From NCBI GenBank assembly GCA_025504975.1, contig JANUWI010000017.1, positions 868,001 to 932,000 of the forward strand: a DNA stretch of 64,000 nt. The letters are read 5' to 3'. The position numbers and the translations under genes were made by a program. This stretch comes from Plenodomus lindquistii. Taxonomy: Eukaryota > Ascomycota > Dothideomycetes > Pleosporales > Leptosphaeriaceae. The notes beneath the pieces are model-generated. The model did not search any database and was not told the DNA's origin. It worked only from the letters and a program-made list of their open reading frames with translations. Below, in pieces: positions 44,985 through 55,927 of this stretch. The first letter of the stretch is position 1; every line of letters begins with the position of its first letter.

Positions 44985-47047
44985 TCAACTCTCAGCTGTC
45001 GTTACGAAACTCCCATGATCCCCCAAACTCTTCTTCCACCGTTCATACCCCTGCCTAACCTCACCATCCAAACCAAATGCCTCCAAACCGCCCTCATTCT
45101 CTCTTCCCCGTCCCCCTCCCTTCTTCTCCCCCTCTAAACCACCATCCCATCCACCCACCTTATTCCTCTTCTTCACAACCATTCTAGCACCCCACCTCAC
45201 AACCACCAATCCCAACCCCCCAACCCCAATAACAAACGGAATCAACTGCCCCACACTCCCCCACAGCACATCCAACCCACTTACCCGATTCCACTTCAAC
45301 GTCAATTCCAACTGCACAATCACAACAACATGAACGGCAAGATCAAGAGCCGCATAGTACCATCCCAACCACACCTTCTTCGGCCTCGTCGGCGCATCAA
45401 CAAGTAAACTCGACGCCAGCATCACCGCAGTACAGGAAGGCAACGGCTGGTATGTAAGAGCAGCCCAACTCATGAACGGCCCGCTGAGCGGGTCGAGAAG
45501 TTGCGCGCTGCGGAGGTGCGAGTAGATGGCCCATGCTTGGGGCGGGAAGCGGAATGTCAGGACTGCGGTCCAGGTGTGCATGTGGCAGCGGAACCAGGAT
45601 GGTGGTTGGGGTTTGCCGGCGAGGGAGTGGCGGTATTTTGTGGGATGGAGGATTGATTGGAAGATTAGGGGGAGGGGGAGGGGTTTACCGGAGGCGTTGT
45701 TGCGGTAGGGGGAGGCGATTGTGCAGTGTGTTATGTAGTTTTCGGCTGACAGGACGTCGTGGAGGATTTGGAGATTGGGTGCGGGTGTCGGGATTGCGGT
45801 GTGGGTGATTGCTTGGACAGGAGAGGTTGGGGTGGAGGGTGAAGATGTTTCGAGGGTCGAGATATGAGAGGAGCGCATGGAGTGTTGTTCGAGCTGTGAT
45901 GATATCCTTGATTGTGTGCCTTGTGTTTGCTCAAGGTCGAACTCCTTGGACAAATGTCCTTCTAGAACCGTCTGCTTTTGCAGTCTCGACAGAGCAAAGG
46001 GTCCCCCCTTTTACCACACCATTGTACGGACTTCCTGCATGGAGAGGATTCACGTATTGACCGGCTCTCGCCAGCTTCAACATGAAACGCTTTCTACGGT
46101 AGTGCGTCACCACTATAATTCCATAGCTTAGCGCGTCCTTATGCCCTTCGGGAGGCGGAATGTATATAGAAACTTCCTTACGGACGTAAATAAATACCAA
46201 CCAACCAACCAAGGTCGAACTCCGATCTTGTTGGTGAGCAGTGAACGCAAGAGAACTTGGAGCAGCCATCGTGGGAAATCCGCTCTTCAGACACAACACT
46301 CGCGTCGTCTTCCAATTGCTCGCTGTCTTGGTTTTCGCCCACCTCCAACCTCTCCTTCTCCAAATCTACCCACATCCCAACGGCCCTCCCAAACTCCCTC
46401 CTAGCAACCCTCGCTTCCCAAGCACCCCACACCCGCAGCCCCTCCACAACAACCCAATACACCGTAACAACCAGCACAAACAAACTCAAAGCCATCATAA
46501 CCTTCCTCGCCCACCCCAACAAATCCGTCTTAACCACATACATCATCAACCACGTCCCACACGGCGTCCTCTTCATCCTCCCGACCCCCACCCACCAAAA
46601 CCAGACCTGCAGCCCCAAATTCGCCAAACCGAGTGCTTCACACACCACCCTGCGTGCTAGGCTCCCTTTACTGAACACACCACTGCTGTAGGAGGACTTG
46701 GCACGTACACCCATCATACACGCCCACGCGAGGATCATGAGTAAGACGAAGGCTTCCACGGCGTAGACGTCCGAGGGGTGCGCAGAGTAGATACATGCGA
46801 CGATTAGGATGGCGACGCTGAAAATTGTGACGGCGTCGCGGAGGATGAGGGCTTCGGAGAGGAGGAAGTAGTTTGCGAACCAGACGGCGAGGATTTGCGA
46901 GTAGATGCCTATGCGGATGCCCGGGCCGTAGATGTCGTTGTTACCGGAGAAGCCGCATGTTGGTTGGGATGTGGTGGTGGTGGTGGTGGTGGTAGTATTG
47001 GTGACGGTGGATTGGCGAGAGGAAGGCGAGGCGTGGGGGAGAAACAT
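44985..47047 (-). CDS. Multi-pass membrane protein of a fungal family, unknown function
   Basis: Two exons, proposed as 47047-46198 and 45961-44985 (608 residues; donor GTATTT, acceptor CTAG, phase kept). The N-terminal half starts with a Thr run and CGFSGNNDIYGPGIRIGIYSQ, then several membrane spans and RTPCGTWLMMYVVKTDLLGW. The second half has further spans and ends with LELTLKWNRVSG..GSVGQLIPFVIGVGGL. As I recall, both halves belong to one widespread ascomycete family, which is why I join them; two separate genes is the alternative. The function is unknown. A 14-bp direct repeat flanks the intron region, so the exact splice sites are uncertain. Confidence 0.6.
45932..46223. repeat. 14-bp direct repeats flanking a 264-bp segment
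   Basis: CAAGGTCGAACTCC occurs at 45932-45945 and 46210-46223, on either side of the segment that holds the intron of the membrane protein gene. In the coding direction both copies read EFDL in the same frame. There are no clear terminal inverted repeats inside. It looks like a target-site or segmental duplication made when the intron or insert arose. Confidence 0.8.
46970..46992 (-). repeat. GGT trinucleotide repeat (Thr run)
   Basis: Short run of GGT on the plus strand, encoding consecutive threonines near the N terminus of the membrane protein. A likely variable microsatellite. Confidence 0.8.
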
Positions 47048-47687
47048 GGGTGCAGGTAACAGATGATGGAAAGAATGGCGAAGTAAGAAAAAACGGGAAG
47101 TTTGAGTGGAACTGCATAGTTAGGAAGATTATCAAGATGCACATCAGCAGGCATCCAGGTCCTCTTGCTGCGCCGCATTTTGGCATAGAGTTGGCTAGTG
47201 TTCGCTCTAAGCGCTGAGACGGATGCGCAGCGCGTATCAACGTCTTGAGGCAAAAGGCCCCCATGCGCGGCAAGTAATGCAGGGGCTGAAACCGACCGCG
47301 CAGAGCAGAAGAAACAACTATCTCAAGAATTGCTGGAGTTGCGATCAATCAGCATATGAATCCGGGTCTGTAATCGTTCACTTCTGTGTTCGCGGTCGCG
47401 TGCAAGCCAGGACAAAACTGCAACGGTATCAACATTTCATTCTTCTCCTAGAGTATCAAACGCTTATCAAAATCGCAAATCGCAAATCACATCTCTCGAG
47501 ACGCTTCAGCCCAAACTCCAAGGGAATTGCAGTGTGTATAGAATGCTGCGTTGGCTCAGCTACCGCCATAACCAAAGGCGTGGCTCAAATGGTATTCGCT
47601 CAATGTCGCAAATTCGTTGTCCCGCCGCATCGCGATTTCAATGTCGCTCTGCGTCGTGGGCGCACGTGGTGGACGTGGCGTAGGGGG
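47048..47687. other. Intergenic region, nothing recognised
   Basis: Promoter side of the membrane protein gene and 3' flank of the metallothionein-like gene. Open frames here are short and without motifs. Confidence 0.45.
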
Positions 47688-47813
47688 TTACATGACCGTG
47701 CATGGGATACAGCAGCAACTGCAGTCGTCGGTGCTGATGCACGAGCACTTGCCACCCTGAGGCTTGACAACCGAGCCAGCGGCGCTAGAGACGGAGTTTG
47801 TAGAGGCAGGCAT
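47688..47813 (-). CDS. Metallothionein-like cysteine-rich peptide
   Basis: A 41-residue frame starting at ATG 47813: 21 residues of Ser/Ala-rich leader, then GKCSCISTDDCSCCCIPC and a short end. It has seven cysteines within 16 residues, in CxC and CxCCC clusters, as in small fungal metallothioneins that bind copper, zinc or cadmium through thiolates. It contains no aromatic residue, as usual for the family. The frame is open further upstream (to 47948), but that part is not cysteine-rich and probably lies in the 5' UTR. It is too short for most gene finders. The neighbours give no functional hint. Confidence 0.6.
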   Translation of the reverse strand: MPASTNSVSSAAGSVVKPQGGKCSCISTDDCSCCCIPCTVM

Positions 47814-48376
47814 GGCGCTGGAAATGTTGTGTTGCCGAAATGCGAAGGGAGGTAGGTAGAGTGGTACTTGAGAATCGGTGACGCGTGGGAGATGAGATGA
47901 GGCTGTGGCACTGTTAGTTCGTGAGCCAACTGACAACACATACGACAACTGCGCTGACCCTTTGTGAGAGTGAGAGGGAATACAGAGGGAATACGATGCG
48001 AGGCTCGAGGTTTGACAGGGAGATTAGAAGGTCGAGAGAAATTTTTGAAACAGGCAGAAAGAGGGCGCTCCTGTCGCTGTATTATCGCTGGCCCTGCTTC
48101 ACAGTCCGTGGCGCTAAGCCCCAGCAATCGGCACTAAACAGGCATGACGTCACGAGTGTGGCGCAACCGACGACGCGTTCTGCGCAGCAGAGAAACCAAT
48201 CATGCACGCAAATGGTTGATCAAAAACGGCGATGAGATTCCCGATATTTTACCGACGGTATTATGGATGGGCGTAAATATATCCACATTGCACACCTGCA
48301 ACAAGGGGTATCACCAGTCACCAAACCCAAGGAAATGCTCCCTAAATCCCAGTTCACCCACGATGCGTTGAACAAC
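47814..48376. other. Intergenic region with metallothionein-like gene promoter
   Basis: 560 bp upstream of the metallothionein-like frame and downstream of LSB5. I saw no certain metal-response or Ace1-type site. Confidence 0.4.
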
Positions 48377-49953
48377 TTAGACATCCCTCCAAGTTAGCTG
48401 GCTCTTTTCGGCGAAAGGCGTGACAGCTATGCGCTCGTCAGCAAGGAACATAACATGAACTCGCAACAAACATACCGTTCTGGTCGCCAAAAGGATCATC
48501 GTCGTCCTCCTCAGGCTCGCCGTCCGGCTCGGCGCGTTGCTTGCCAGCTGCAGGTACAGGCGGCATAGGGATGCTAGTTGGCCTTGGGGGTTTTGCTGGA
48601 GCAGATGCCTGAATTTTCAGTCCGGCCATGGCGGTTTCAGTTGATGGAGAGGTGCTGAACTCTTCGTTGTCGCTGTCGCTGTCGTCGTCTATACTCTTGT
48701 CCATGATCTCGAATGCCATGAGGCCCTTGACAAGCTCGTCGTTCGCGTTCAAGAGTCCACCAATGTACTGCTCAGACTCGACCAGGTGGATGTAGCGAAG
48801 AATCTGGCGACGCAGCTGTTTGCAAGTCTCGAATCGTTGCATTACCTCGGCGTTGTCGCTGACCCGTTGCCTCTCGCGATCGATGAGCTGCAGTCCATTC
48901 AGCAGGTTCGTGCTGGCAACATTGGCGGAGGCTATTGTTTCGAGAAGCTGGCCCTTCTCCCTCTCTAGATTAAAGGTCTTGCTACTACGGCTCTTCTTAT
49001 CTTTCTTGTCGCGCTTGAAGATTGAAGAGCTCGAAAAAGATGAAGTTGAGCCAGGAGCTACAGGTCTGCTGACTGTGGATGAGGATGCATGGTATGGTTC
49101 AGGGCGACGGGCTTTCGGCGAGGGCGGGGGCGACCGCTCCTCGTGCTCTCGCGCAGCTTCAGCATCCTGTTGTCTCACGATCCGCGACTGTGCTGGTTGA
49201 GGTCGCTTCGTCCGTGGCAGTTCCTTGTGGAGCGTAGCAATCCTCTCGAGACCAGGTGTGCCCTTATAGGCTACAGCCCATTGTCGAAAGAGGACATTCG
49301 CCTTTTCACGGACCTCTGCATCGCCGTAATCGTCGCGAGCCAGTATTCGTAACCTTTCAAGCAGCGGCTCGTCGGCGAATGTCTTCTGAAATCGAGAGCC
49401 GGCATTCTGGATCAAAGCGTCCAGAATGACCAAAGCACGAATCTGACGATGTACATTGCCGTACTTTCTGATCCCAGGTTAGATCTACAATGTGTGCGTT
49501 GGTGCTGTCGACTCACAGCTTCTTTCTTAATGCCCGAGCAGCTTCGGTCGGCCCAGAGGCCTGGATGCGAATGACCTCGATGAGGTCTACAACACCGCCA
49601 ATATCCTAGCTGGCTTAACTCAATGCATGTAGGAGGTAGTTCATGCGACTTACATTCTCTTCGTATTGCTCACTTGTCAGGCGGTCAATTTGAACACTCA
49701 CCGCCGAAAAGGCATGCTTCTATTGTCGGAGCCAAAGTCTTAGTATGCCATGACAATGCTTGAAGAAACAAATTGGGCAGGGGTTCTCGATGACAGGCAC
49801 GTTTGCATAAGCTTCAGGTGTCTTGTGGTGGTGCAGTAAGTTGCGAGGATTCTCCATGGAGGAGTAACCGGCATTTGCTTTGGGTTTGAAATGAGCTGGG
49901 AAGCCGTCCAGCACTTCTATCGACACTTTCTTGGACGATTCAACGAGTTGCAT
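48377..49953 (-). CDS. LSB5: VHS/GAT-domain protein Lsb5
   Basis: Exons 49953-49927 (tentative), 49719-49654, 49605-49517, 49467-48476 and 48426-48377 give 407 residues. The VHS domain spans AFSAVSVQIDRLTSEQYEEN to RQWAVAYKGTPGLERIATL. A GAT-like helical bundle follows (ETIASANVASTNLLNGLQLI to ANDELVKGLMAFEIM). The last 50-nt exon supplies AVTPFAEKSQLTWRDV, the typical fungal C terminus after DDPFGDQN. Lsb5 links cortical actin assembly (Las17, Sla1) with endocytosis and binds ubiquitin. The first exon is the weak point: its donor GTGTCG is poor, but MQLVESSKK followed by KHAFSAV fits the family. A TATA-like site near 50021 would favour the start at 49953 over the upstream ATG at 50007. Confidence 0.82.
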
Positions 49954-50758
49954 TCGTGTGCTATTCAGAAGCGGCCTGTCATCGCTATCGAAAGAGTGGA
50001 GCGACATGTTTGAGATAGGGATATAAAGGGAGAAGGTCGTTCAAGCGTTCTGAAGAAATTATGCAGTTCCGCAAGTGAGGTCTGGGTAGATATAGAAGTA
50101 TGAAATCCACGGTAGCTTACTGGCATCTTGAGATCGTCCTTCGGCAGGAAGACGCACTTTGCACTTTGCTATTCCGGTTGCCAAGGATATAAGATTATGC
50201 TTGCCTTGTCGGGGATTGGTTCGTATTTTAAAATCGTGATCAATGAGTGCTCCGTCGTCAAATACGGCCTGGTGCTGAGGGGTCTCCCGAACGTGGGGAG
50301 CCGGCGCCTGGGATGGAGATAGCACCGTTCAAGAGTGAGGTCAAAGAAGATAAGCAGAAACTCTGAGACGCAGTGAGGGAGTGCAGACAGCAAAGTAGGG
50401 GTGGAGCGATGCAGCGAGAGGTCCGTCTGAGAATGTGCAATATGTGATGGCGATGCGTCAATGGAGCTGCCTTGCCAGAATGGCTGGTCGGCGCCACCCC
50501 GCGTTCAATGCTAGTGGGGGCTGAGTAAGGAAGTCGCAGCCCACGTGTCGCGCGACTTTCCTTGTCGCGACAATCCCCTCCCACTCATGCCTCACCCATC
50601 GTCACGATGAATGGCATAAATAGCGCGAATGCGCTGTATCGTGGCTGGGATGGTGTCGAATTGATGACAGGCAATGAGGATGACGCGTGAGAGAGCCACG
50701 CATTCACACTTCACAGTCCTCTCCTCTCGACATTGCACCAGTAACAATCCCATACTTA
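49954..50758. promoter_or_regulatory. Divergent promoter region LSB5 / next gene
   Basis: 800 bp between two divergent start codons. There is a TATA-like ATATAAAGG at 50021. Apart from the tentative LSB5 leader, no gene is supported. Confidence 0.4.
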
Positions 50759-52220
50759 ATGACTAATTCGATAGAACAGGACCTCCAGTACAGCTCCACC
50801 CTCATCTAGCTTTACGGCAATTAACCACAGCCCTTCGCGATCATTGACGTCTCAATCGTCGGTGGTTGCACCAGTACAGCAGAATCAGGCTCGACGCCGA
50901 GCAACTAGCAGACGTCGCCACAACCCTGCAGTAGCTGAATACTTGGGACTCGGGAGCCTAGATGAGCCTGCGCATCTGGAGAAGTATGCTCCTCTATCAG
51001 CTGGATCTGAGCTTCTTGCAGCACCACGCAAACGAAGAAAACAAGCTGCAGGCGACATCGCTCCCGTCCCCTCTAGAAGGGACATGCATGGCGAGACAAC
51101 TTCAGGTCAACAGCTTGTCTCACAGAGCTTCCATGTTAGGAAGCCTGTTCGCAAATCATCTGTGAATAAATCGCTATCTCATTCATTTGAACCGCCGCCT
51201 TCGGCCTTCACTCAGGGATCTAGTTCACGGAACGTTCCACTTCAAGAAACGCCGTCGCCGAGTACCGTTCCGTTATACGACAATGAGGTGGTACACCCTG
51301 ACCCAACTCTGTACAATCAAACTACCACAACGCAAGATCTGAGTGAAGACACCATTGCTGCATCAAAGTCGCAGGACCCCACTAGCCTGAGCCCACTCGC
51401 TCATCAGGACCCTTCAGTCGAGCCAGATGTCGACTCGTGGCAATCTTTCAATGCCGATGAATCTATTGACGAAGACGACTTCGATTGTGGCATTGTTGAT
51501 GATGATCTGCTGAGTTTGATGCTTGACACTAGCTTCAACTGCAACGACGATATTGCTGATACCCCGAAACGTGCCGAGAAAAGTGGGCGAAATTTCGAAG
51601 TCCACGCACAGCGTCCTCTGTCGGACTGCACATCAGTCACAACTGAGGGTTTTGTCAGCCCAAATCGTCCCAAACGTTCCCAGCATTCGACACGCACGTT
51701 CAAGTCACCATTGACACAGACCTCTCGGCTCCTAGCGACGACTGGGGATGCGCAGAATCCCGATGCTCGCAAGCCAATCGCTAGGCCGCCCTTTCCTGCA
51801 GCTGTCCGCGATCGGTCGCCTATTATCGGGCTCTCCTCGAATACGTTACTGAGAACCTGCTTCCGCATTGGTGAAGTCATTAATCAAAGTTCTCAAGCTT
51901 CCAAAACTGGCCAGGCCGTCATCTTCGAGCTCTACGCGAGGGTACTGGATTCTGAACGCACTGACATGCAGCAATGCTTCACCTTCTGTGACCTCTTCCA
52001 CGCCAAGCCACCGTACATCAAGGGCACGTATCACGCAACGATCTGGAAGTCGGTCCAGCTGTTCGAGTACGATAGCAGACGTCTATTGGAAAAAGGAAGG
52101 ATGTGTCGCTGTATTGGGACGACGAAGCGGGTAGATAGGGGATGGGTAATGACGGTACTCAACATCTGGGAGGCAACCTGGGAAGATATCAAGTGGGTTG
52201 AGGGGATTGTGGCTTTCTGA
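50759..52220 (+). CDS. Conserved ascomycete protein of unknown function
   Basis: Exons 50759-50787 and 50831-52220 (43-bp intron GTACAG..CACAG) give 472 residues. The small first exon supplies the ATG (MTNSIEQDLHPSRSL); the long frame by itself begins only with TTG. The first 300 residues are disordered, with basic patches (RRRATSRRRHNP, PRKRRKQ) that could be nuclear signals. The last 130 residues form the conserved part: LLRTCFRIGEVINQ, VIFELYARVLDSER, FCDLFHAKPPYIKGTYHA, CRCIGTTKR and VLNIWEATWEDIKWV. The strand-rich pattern could be an OB fold, but that is a guess. A nuclear, DNA-related role is inference. Confidence 0.72.
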
Positions 52221-52607
52221 GCGCAGCTACTATCAGGATATGTACGATGATGTGGAGGGCGGAACATGGTTCGTTACAGAGTGCAGACGTACAATGAAAT
52301 TACCAATTTGAATTTTCATCCCATTCCAGGAGGCAGAGATATGTCCATCCTGCTGCAAACGAGTTGTTCACTGTGTAGTCGAAGGATTCATGACGATTTC
52401 CCCACAAATTTACCCGTACCAGGGTCATTCATGGGTGGCCAAAGCTCGAGTATAATGATTGGTTCTCAATTGAAGGCCCCGCTTCGCATTTCCAACGTCA
52501 ACGACCAGTATGCGTCCCATTCCAAAAGCAGCATGTTTGGTGCGAGAAGTGCATGATGTGTTGATACTTCACCGTCTCACCGCCCATATCCGCCTCGATT
52601 CGGCGCC
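52221..52607. other. Short intergenic region
   Basis: 3' flank of the preceding gene and promoter of the next, same strand. Nothing recognised. Confidence 0.5.
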
Positions 52608-54580
52608 ATGTTGACCCAAGCTATGACAACGCAGAACACGAGTAGGCGCGACGCCGTCGACGACCGCGATGCAGCCGCCCTGAACTCTCCACCTACGCAA
52701 ACACCAGAAAAGTCAAAGTCGCCAAAAGCACGTTCGCTATCAGACAGCGCTCCTCGTCTCGAACCCTCTCCCAAATTCCGCGAGCCCGCCCGCATGTCCA
52801 AAGATGACCACACGCTCATTGCGAGCCCAAGCACGCCTCGCCGGCCAGACTTCCTCTCGAGGGGCCTTTCACTGCAAATGCCAGCACGGGGGGATTCACA
52901 CATGCCCAGCCCCGCTCACTTTGCCGCACGGGTCCCGTTGTCGCCCCAACTAGATTCACGCAACACGTACGCGTCTGCATCGCCCGCGTCACTCCTCCCC
53001 CGTCGCTCGCGCGGTGCCGAATTCTCGAGAGCCTGCACCAACCTCCACCACTCCACCCTGCCCGACGCCTCCTCGCCCGACTCGTCACCCACCATTACGC
53101 AGAAGGGAATCAAGATACCGCCACGGAAGCCGCGCTCCAACTCTATGTTGCAAGAGTCGCCCAATGTGAACATGCACGGTGGATGGAGTCACGGCGATAG
53201 GACAGGTGCCTCCAGCTCCGTTGGCAGCATGAACATGCTCGGCTCAGAAGACTCAAGCAGCTCGTCGGATGAGGCAGACCCTATGGACCCCGAGGACAAC
53301 GACGACCCCATGATCATGACCCCACAGGCTAAGACTAACATCCTCTTCCCTGGCATTGGAATCGGCAACAACGGCGTCTGGTCAAGCCTGTTCTCACCTG
53401 GCGGACAGCCAAATTTCGCGAGCATGCATCGAGCGAGACTGCGCAAAGGACGGAGTAGGAAGAGCTCGAGTTCTGCGAGTGGTCACAGTTCTATGCCAAG
53501 TCCTGGGCCTGCATCGCCTCCAAATGGGAAAGAAGGTTACTTTTCGAGAGAGGCAGCGATGCGCAAGGCAGGTGCGGGATCGCGGCGGGAGAGCCTATCA
53601 CTATTTGCCAACGATCTGCACATTTCGTCTGGCAACGACAGCGGAGATGAAGCTGGAGCCTTGCCTCAGACACCGGGTGTTGTACGGCGGCAAGTAACAC
53701 GGCGGGGCAATCTTCTGGTGAGTCGAACTCACCGACAGAATGGAGTTCTGCTAACATGGAGTAGCCCAAGTCACGACAATTTGGCCGCATCAAAGCAGAG
53801 CTATTCGAAGAGGCCGCGCCGATAGACAGTGAGGCTCGTCGCGAAGCTGACATAATCCGACAAGTAAGAGAGAACGATGGAGATGTCGAGCTACGATCAA
53901 ACACAGCGCAATCGTCACCAAGTCTTATGCCAGCTGTCCCCGGCCTGGACGGTCCTCTAGAAGGCGTACCAGAAGAAGACAGCGAGAACGGCATGAGTCT
54001 CGACGGCACGACCACCAAAGGGCTGTTCGGCACATTTGGTAGTCTGAACTCGAACCGCAACTCAATCAGCAATGGCTTCTGGGGTAATCGAGTTGCCCAA
54101 ACACCACCACCAAGCTTCCCACGCGCAGACTCGTCAGCCATCAGCGAAGACATGAACCTAGATTCACCGACCATCAGCACCACGCCCATGGATTACGGCA
54201 GCCATACAGGCTGGACATCACGCGCCTCGACACCAGGGCCAATGAACCCACCAACCGCTGCAGAAGCAATCAAAAAATCAAACAAGCGCCGTCGAGATGA
54301 CGATTTTGATGAGGCTTCGATCAAGCGACGCGCCGTATCGCCCGGTGTGAGCGTACACAATAGTCCTGTCATATCGCAGTCGCCAGCTCAGCGCGACAAC
54401 AGCTTGTGGGGCACGACGGCGAAGGCTGGACGAGATGCATCGATAAGCGGGCATTCGACGAGTGAGCGATCAAATAGTGGTGGTAGCATGAGTATGACGC
54501 CTACGCTGGGCCCGAAAAGGGTAGGACTACAAGGTATGGTGGATACGAGTGATGGGCTTATGAAGATGAGCATTGAGTAG
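52608..54580 (+). CDS. Ser/Pro-rich disordered protein, unknown function
   Basis: Exons 52608-53717 and 53765-54580 (47-bp intron GTGAGT, CTAAC, GTAG) give 641 residues. It is almost wholly disordered and rich in SP/TP sites, suggesting heavy phosphorylation by proline-directed kinases such as CDKs. The splice rebuilds the one conserved-looking block, RRGNLLPKSRQFGRIKAELF, followed by EEAAPIDSEARREADIIRQV. A basic KKSNKRRRDDDFDEASIKRR cluster near 54280 looks like a nuclear signal. A regulator of transcription or the cell cycle would fit this layout, but I do not recognise the family. Confidence 0.72.
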
Positions 54581-54940
54581 ACATGGTTGGGGGTGTTCCA
54601 CCACAGCTGAATAGAGCATGAAGATGATACGATTTAGCGCGGAGTTTGGGAATGTCGTGGGAGACTGGGATGATGGGACGATTGACCATTGTTACAGACC
54701 GTCTCTTCTTTATTAGATGTACATAGTAGCTGCGATTACTTGCAGTTAGTCCAAGTCCATGAATCTGCAACATGCGACCCTGATGATGGTGGACACGACC
54801 GAAGCAACGATGGGCGGACCCTGCACGCCTCCCCGCCAAGCTAGTTCCGCCAGCACCTCCGCTCCGCAACTCCAAACAAAACATCGACGCACGCAGCCCC
54901 GCGCTCACACAACGCCTACATTGCCGCCTCAATCGCAGCC
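54581..54940. other. Short intergenic region
   Basis: 360 bp between two plus-strand genes; holds the capping protein promoter. Nothing else recognised. Confidence 0.5.
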
Positions 54941-55927
54941 ATGACACGATCAGCACAGCTCTCCTCCTTCATAGACAGCGCGCCACCAGGCGAGGTACCT
55001 GCCCCTCTTTTCCTGCCCTTACCCCCACGCCGTTGCACTGCCTAGTAACATATGCTAACAACCCCCACCAGCTGCCCGAAGTCACCAAAGCCATAAAGTC
55101 AATTCTCGGCTCGGACAATGTCTCCAGCGAGCTCTCCCCCGCCTTTGAAAAGTACAACGAGACGCAATTCACCACGACCAAGCTCCCCGGCGGCGCCACC
55201 GAAGTGCTAGTCAGCGAATACAATAAGCTGGGCGCTGGACGATACTACGACACCGAGACACAAAGCTCCTTTGACTTTGACCATGAGACGGGCAAGGCGA
55301 GCGCGGTGCAGAGTCATGTTGTTGAGGGTGAACATGAGGATTTGATGTACGTTCTGTAACCACGTTGCAGCATACGTCGTATATGCGCCCGCAAAACAGC
55401 ATGACGCGGGAGGGCAACGCGGCTAATGTCACCGTAGCAAATCCCTCCTCAAAGCCCTCTCAACACACACCTCCGAACACTACCCCACCTCCTCCTACGG
55501 CATCTACCCCGTCCCCTCATCCTCGCCCTCCTCCCTCGCCATCCTCACCGTCGCAAACAAATACTCCCCCACAAACTACTGGAACGGTCGCTGGCGCAGC
55601 TCCTACATCTACACGCCCTCCACCGGCTCCCTCTCCGGCAGCATAAACGTCGACGTGCACTACTACGAAGACGGCAACGTGCGACTCCTGACAGAGAACA
55701 AGGTCGATGGCAGCGTCGGCAGTGGAGCAGGTGCAGCAGAAGTCGTAAGGAAGATTGCGGCAGAGGAGAAGAAGTACCAGGAGGATTTGAACAAGGCGTT
55801 TGGTAGTCTGAGTGAGGGCGCGTTTAAGGCGCTTAGACGGCAGTTGCCGATTACGAGACAGAAGATTGAGTGGGAGAAGATTAGCGGGTATAGGCTTGGT
55901 CAGGATATTGGTGGTGGACGGCGGTGA
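54941..55927 (+). CDS. CAP1: F-actin-capping protein subunit alpha
   Basis: Exons 54941-54994, 55072-55346 and 55438-55927 give 272 residues, the usual size. The introns (77 and 91 bp) keep phase. Family marks are SFIDSAPPGELPEV at the start, ALSTHTSEHYP, YSPTNYWNGRWRSSYIY, INVDVHYYEDGNVRLLT, and ITRQKIEWEKISGYRLGQDI at the end, where the C-terminal tentacle meets actin. Together with the beta subunit it caps the fast-growing (barbed) ends of actin filaments at cortical patches. The long reading frame that overlaps exon 3 in another frame is a shadow. Confidence 0.93.

Noticed and set aside
45946..46209. A MITE with terminal inverted repeats
   Set aside because: The ends (TTGGACAAATG and ACCAACCAAC) share only four or five bases when inverted.
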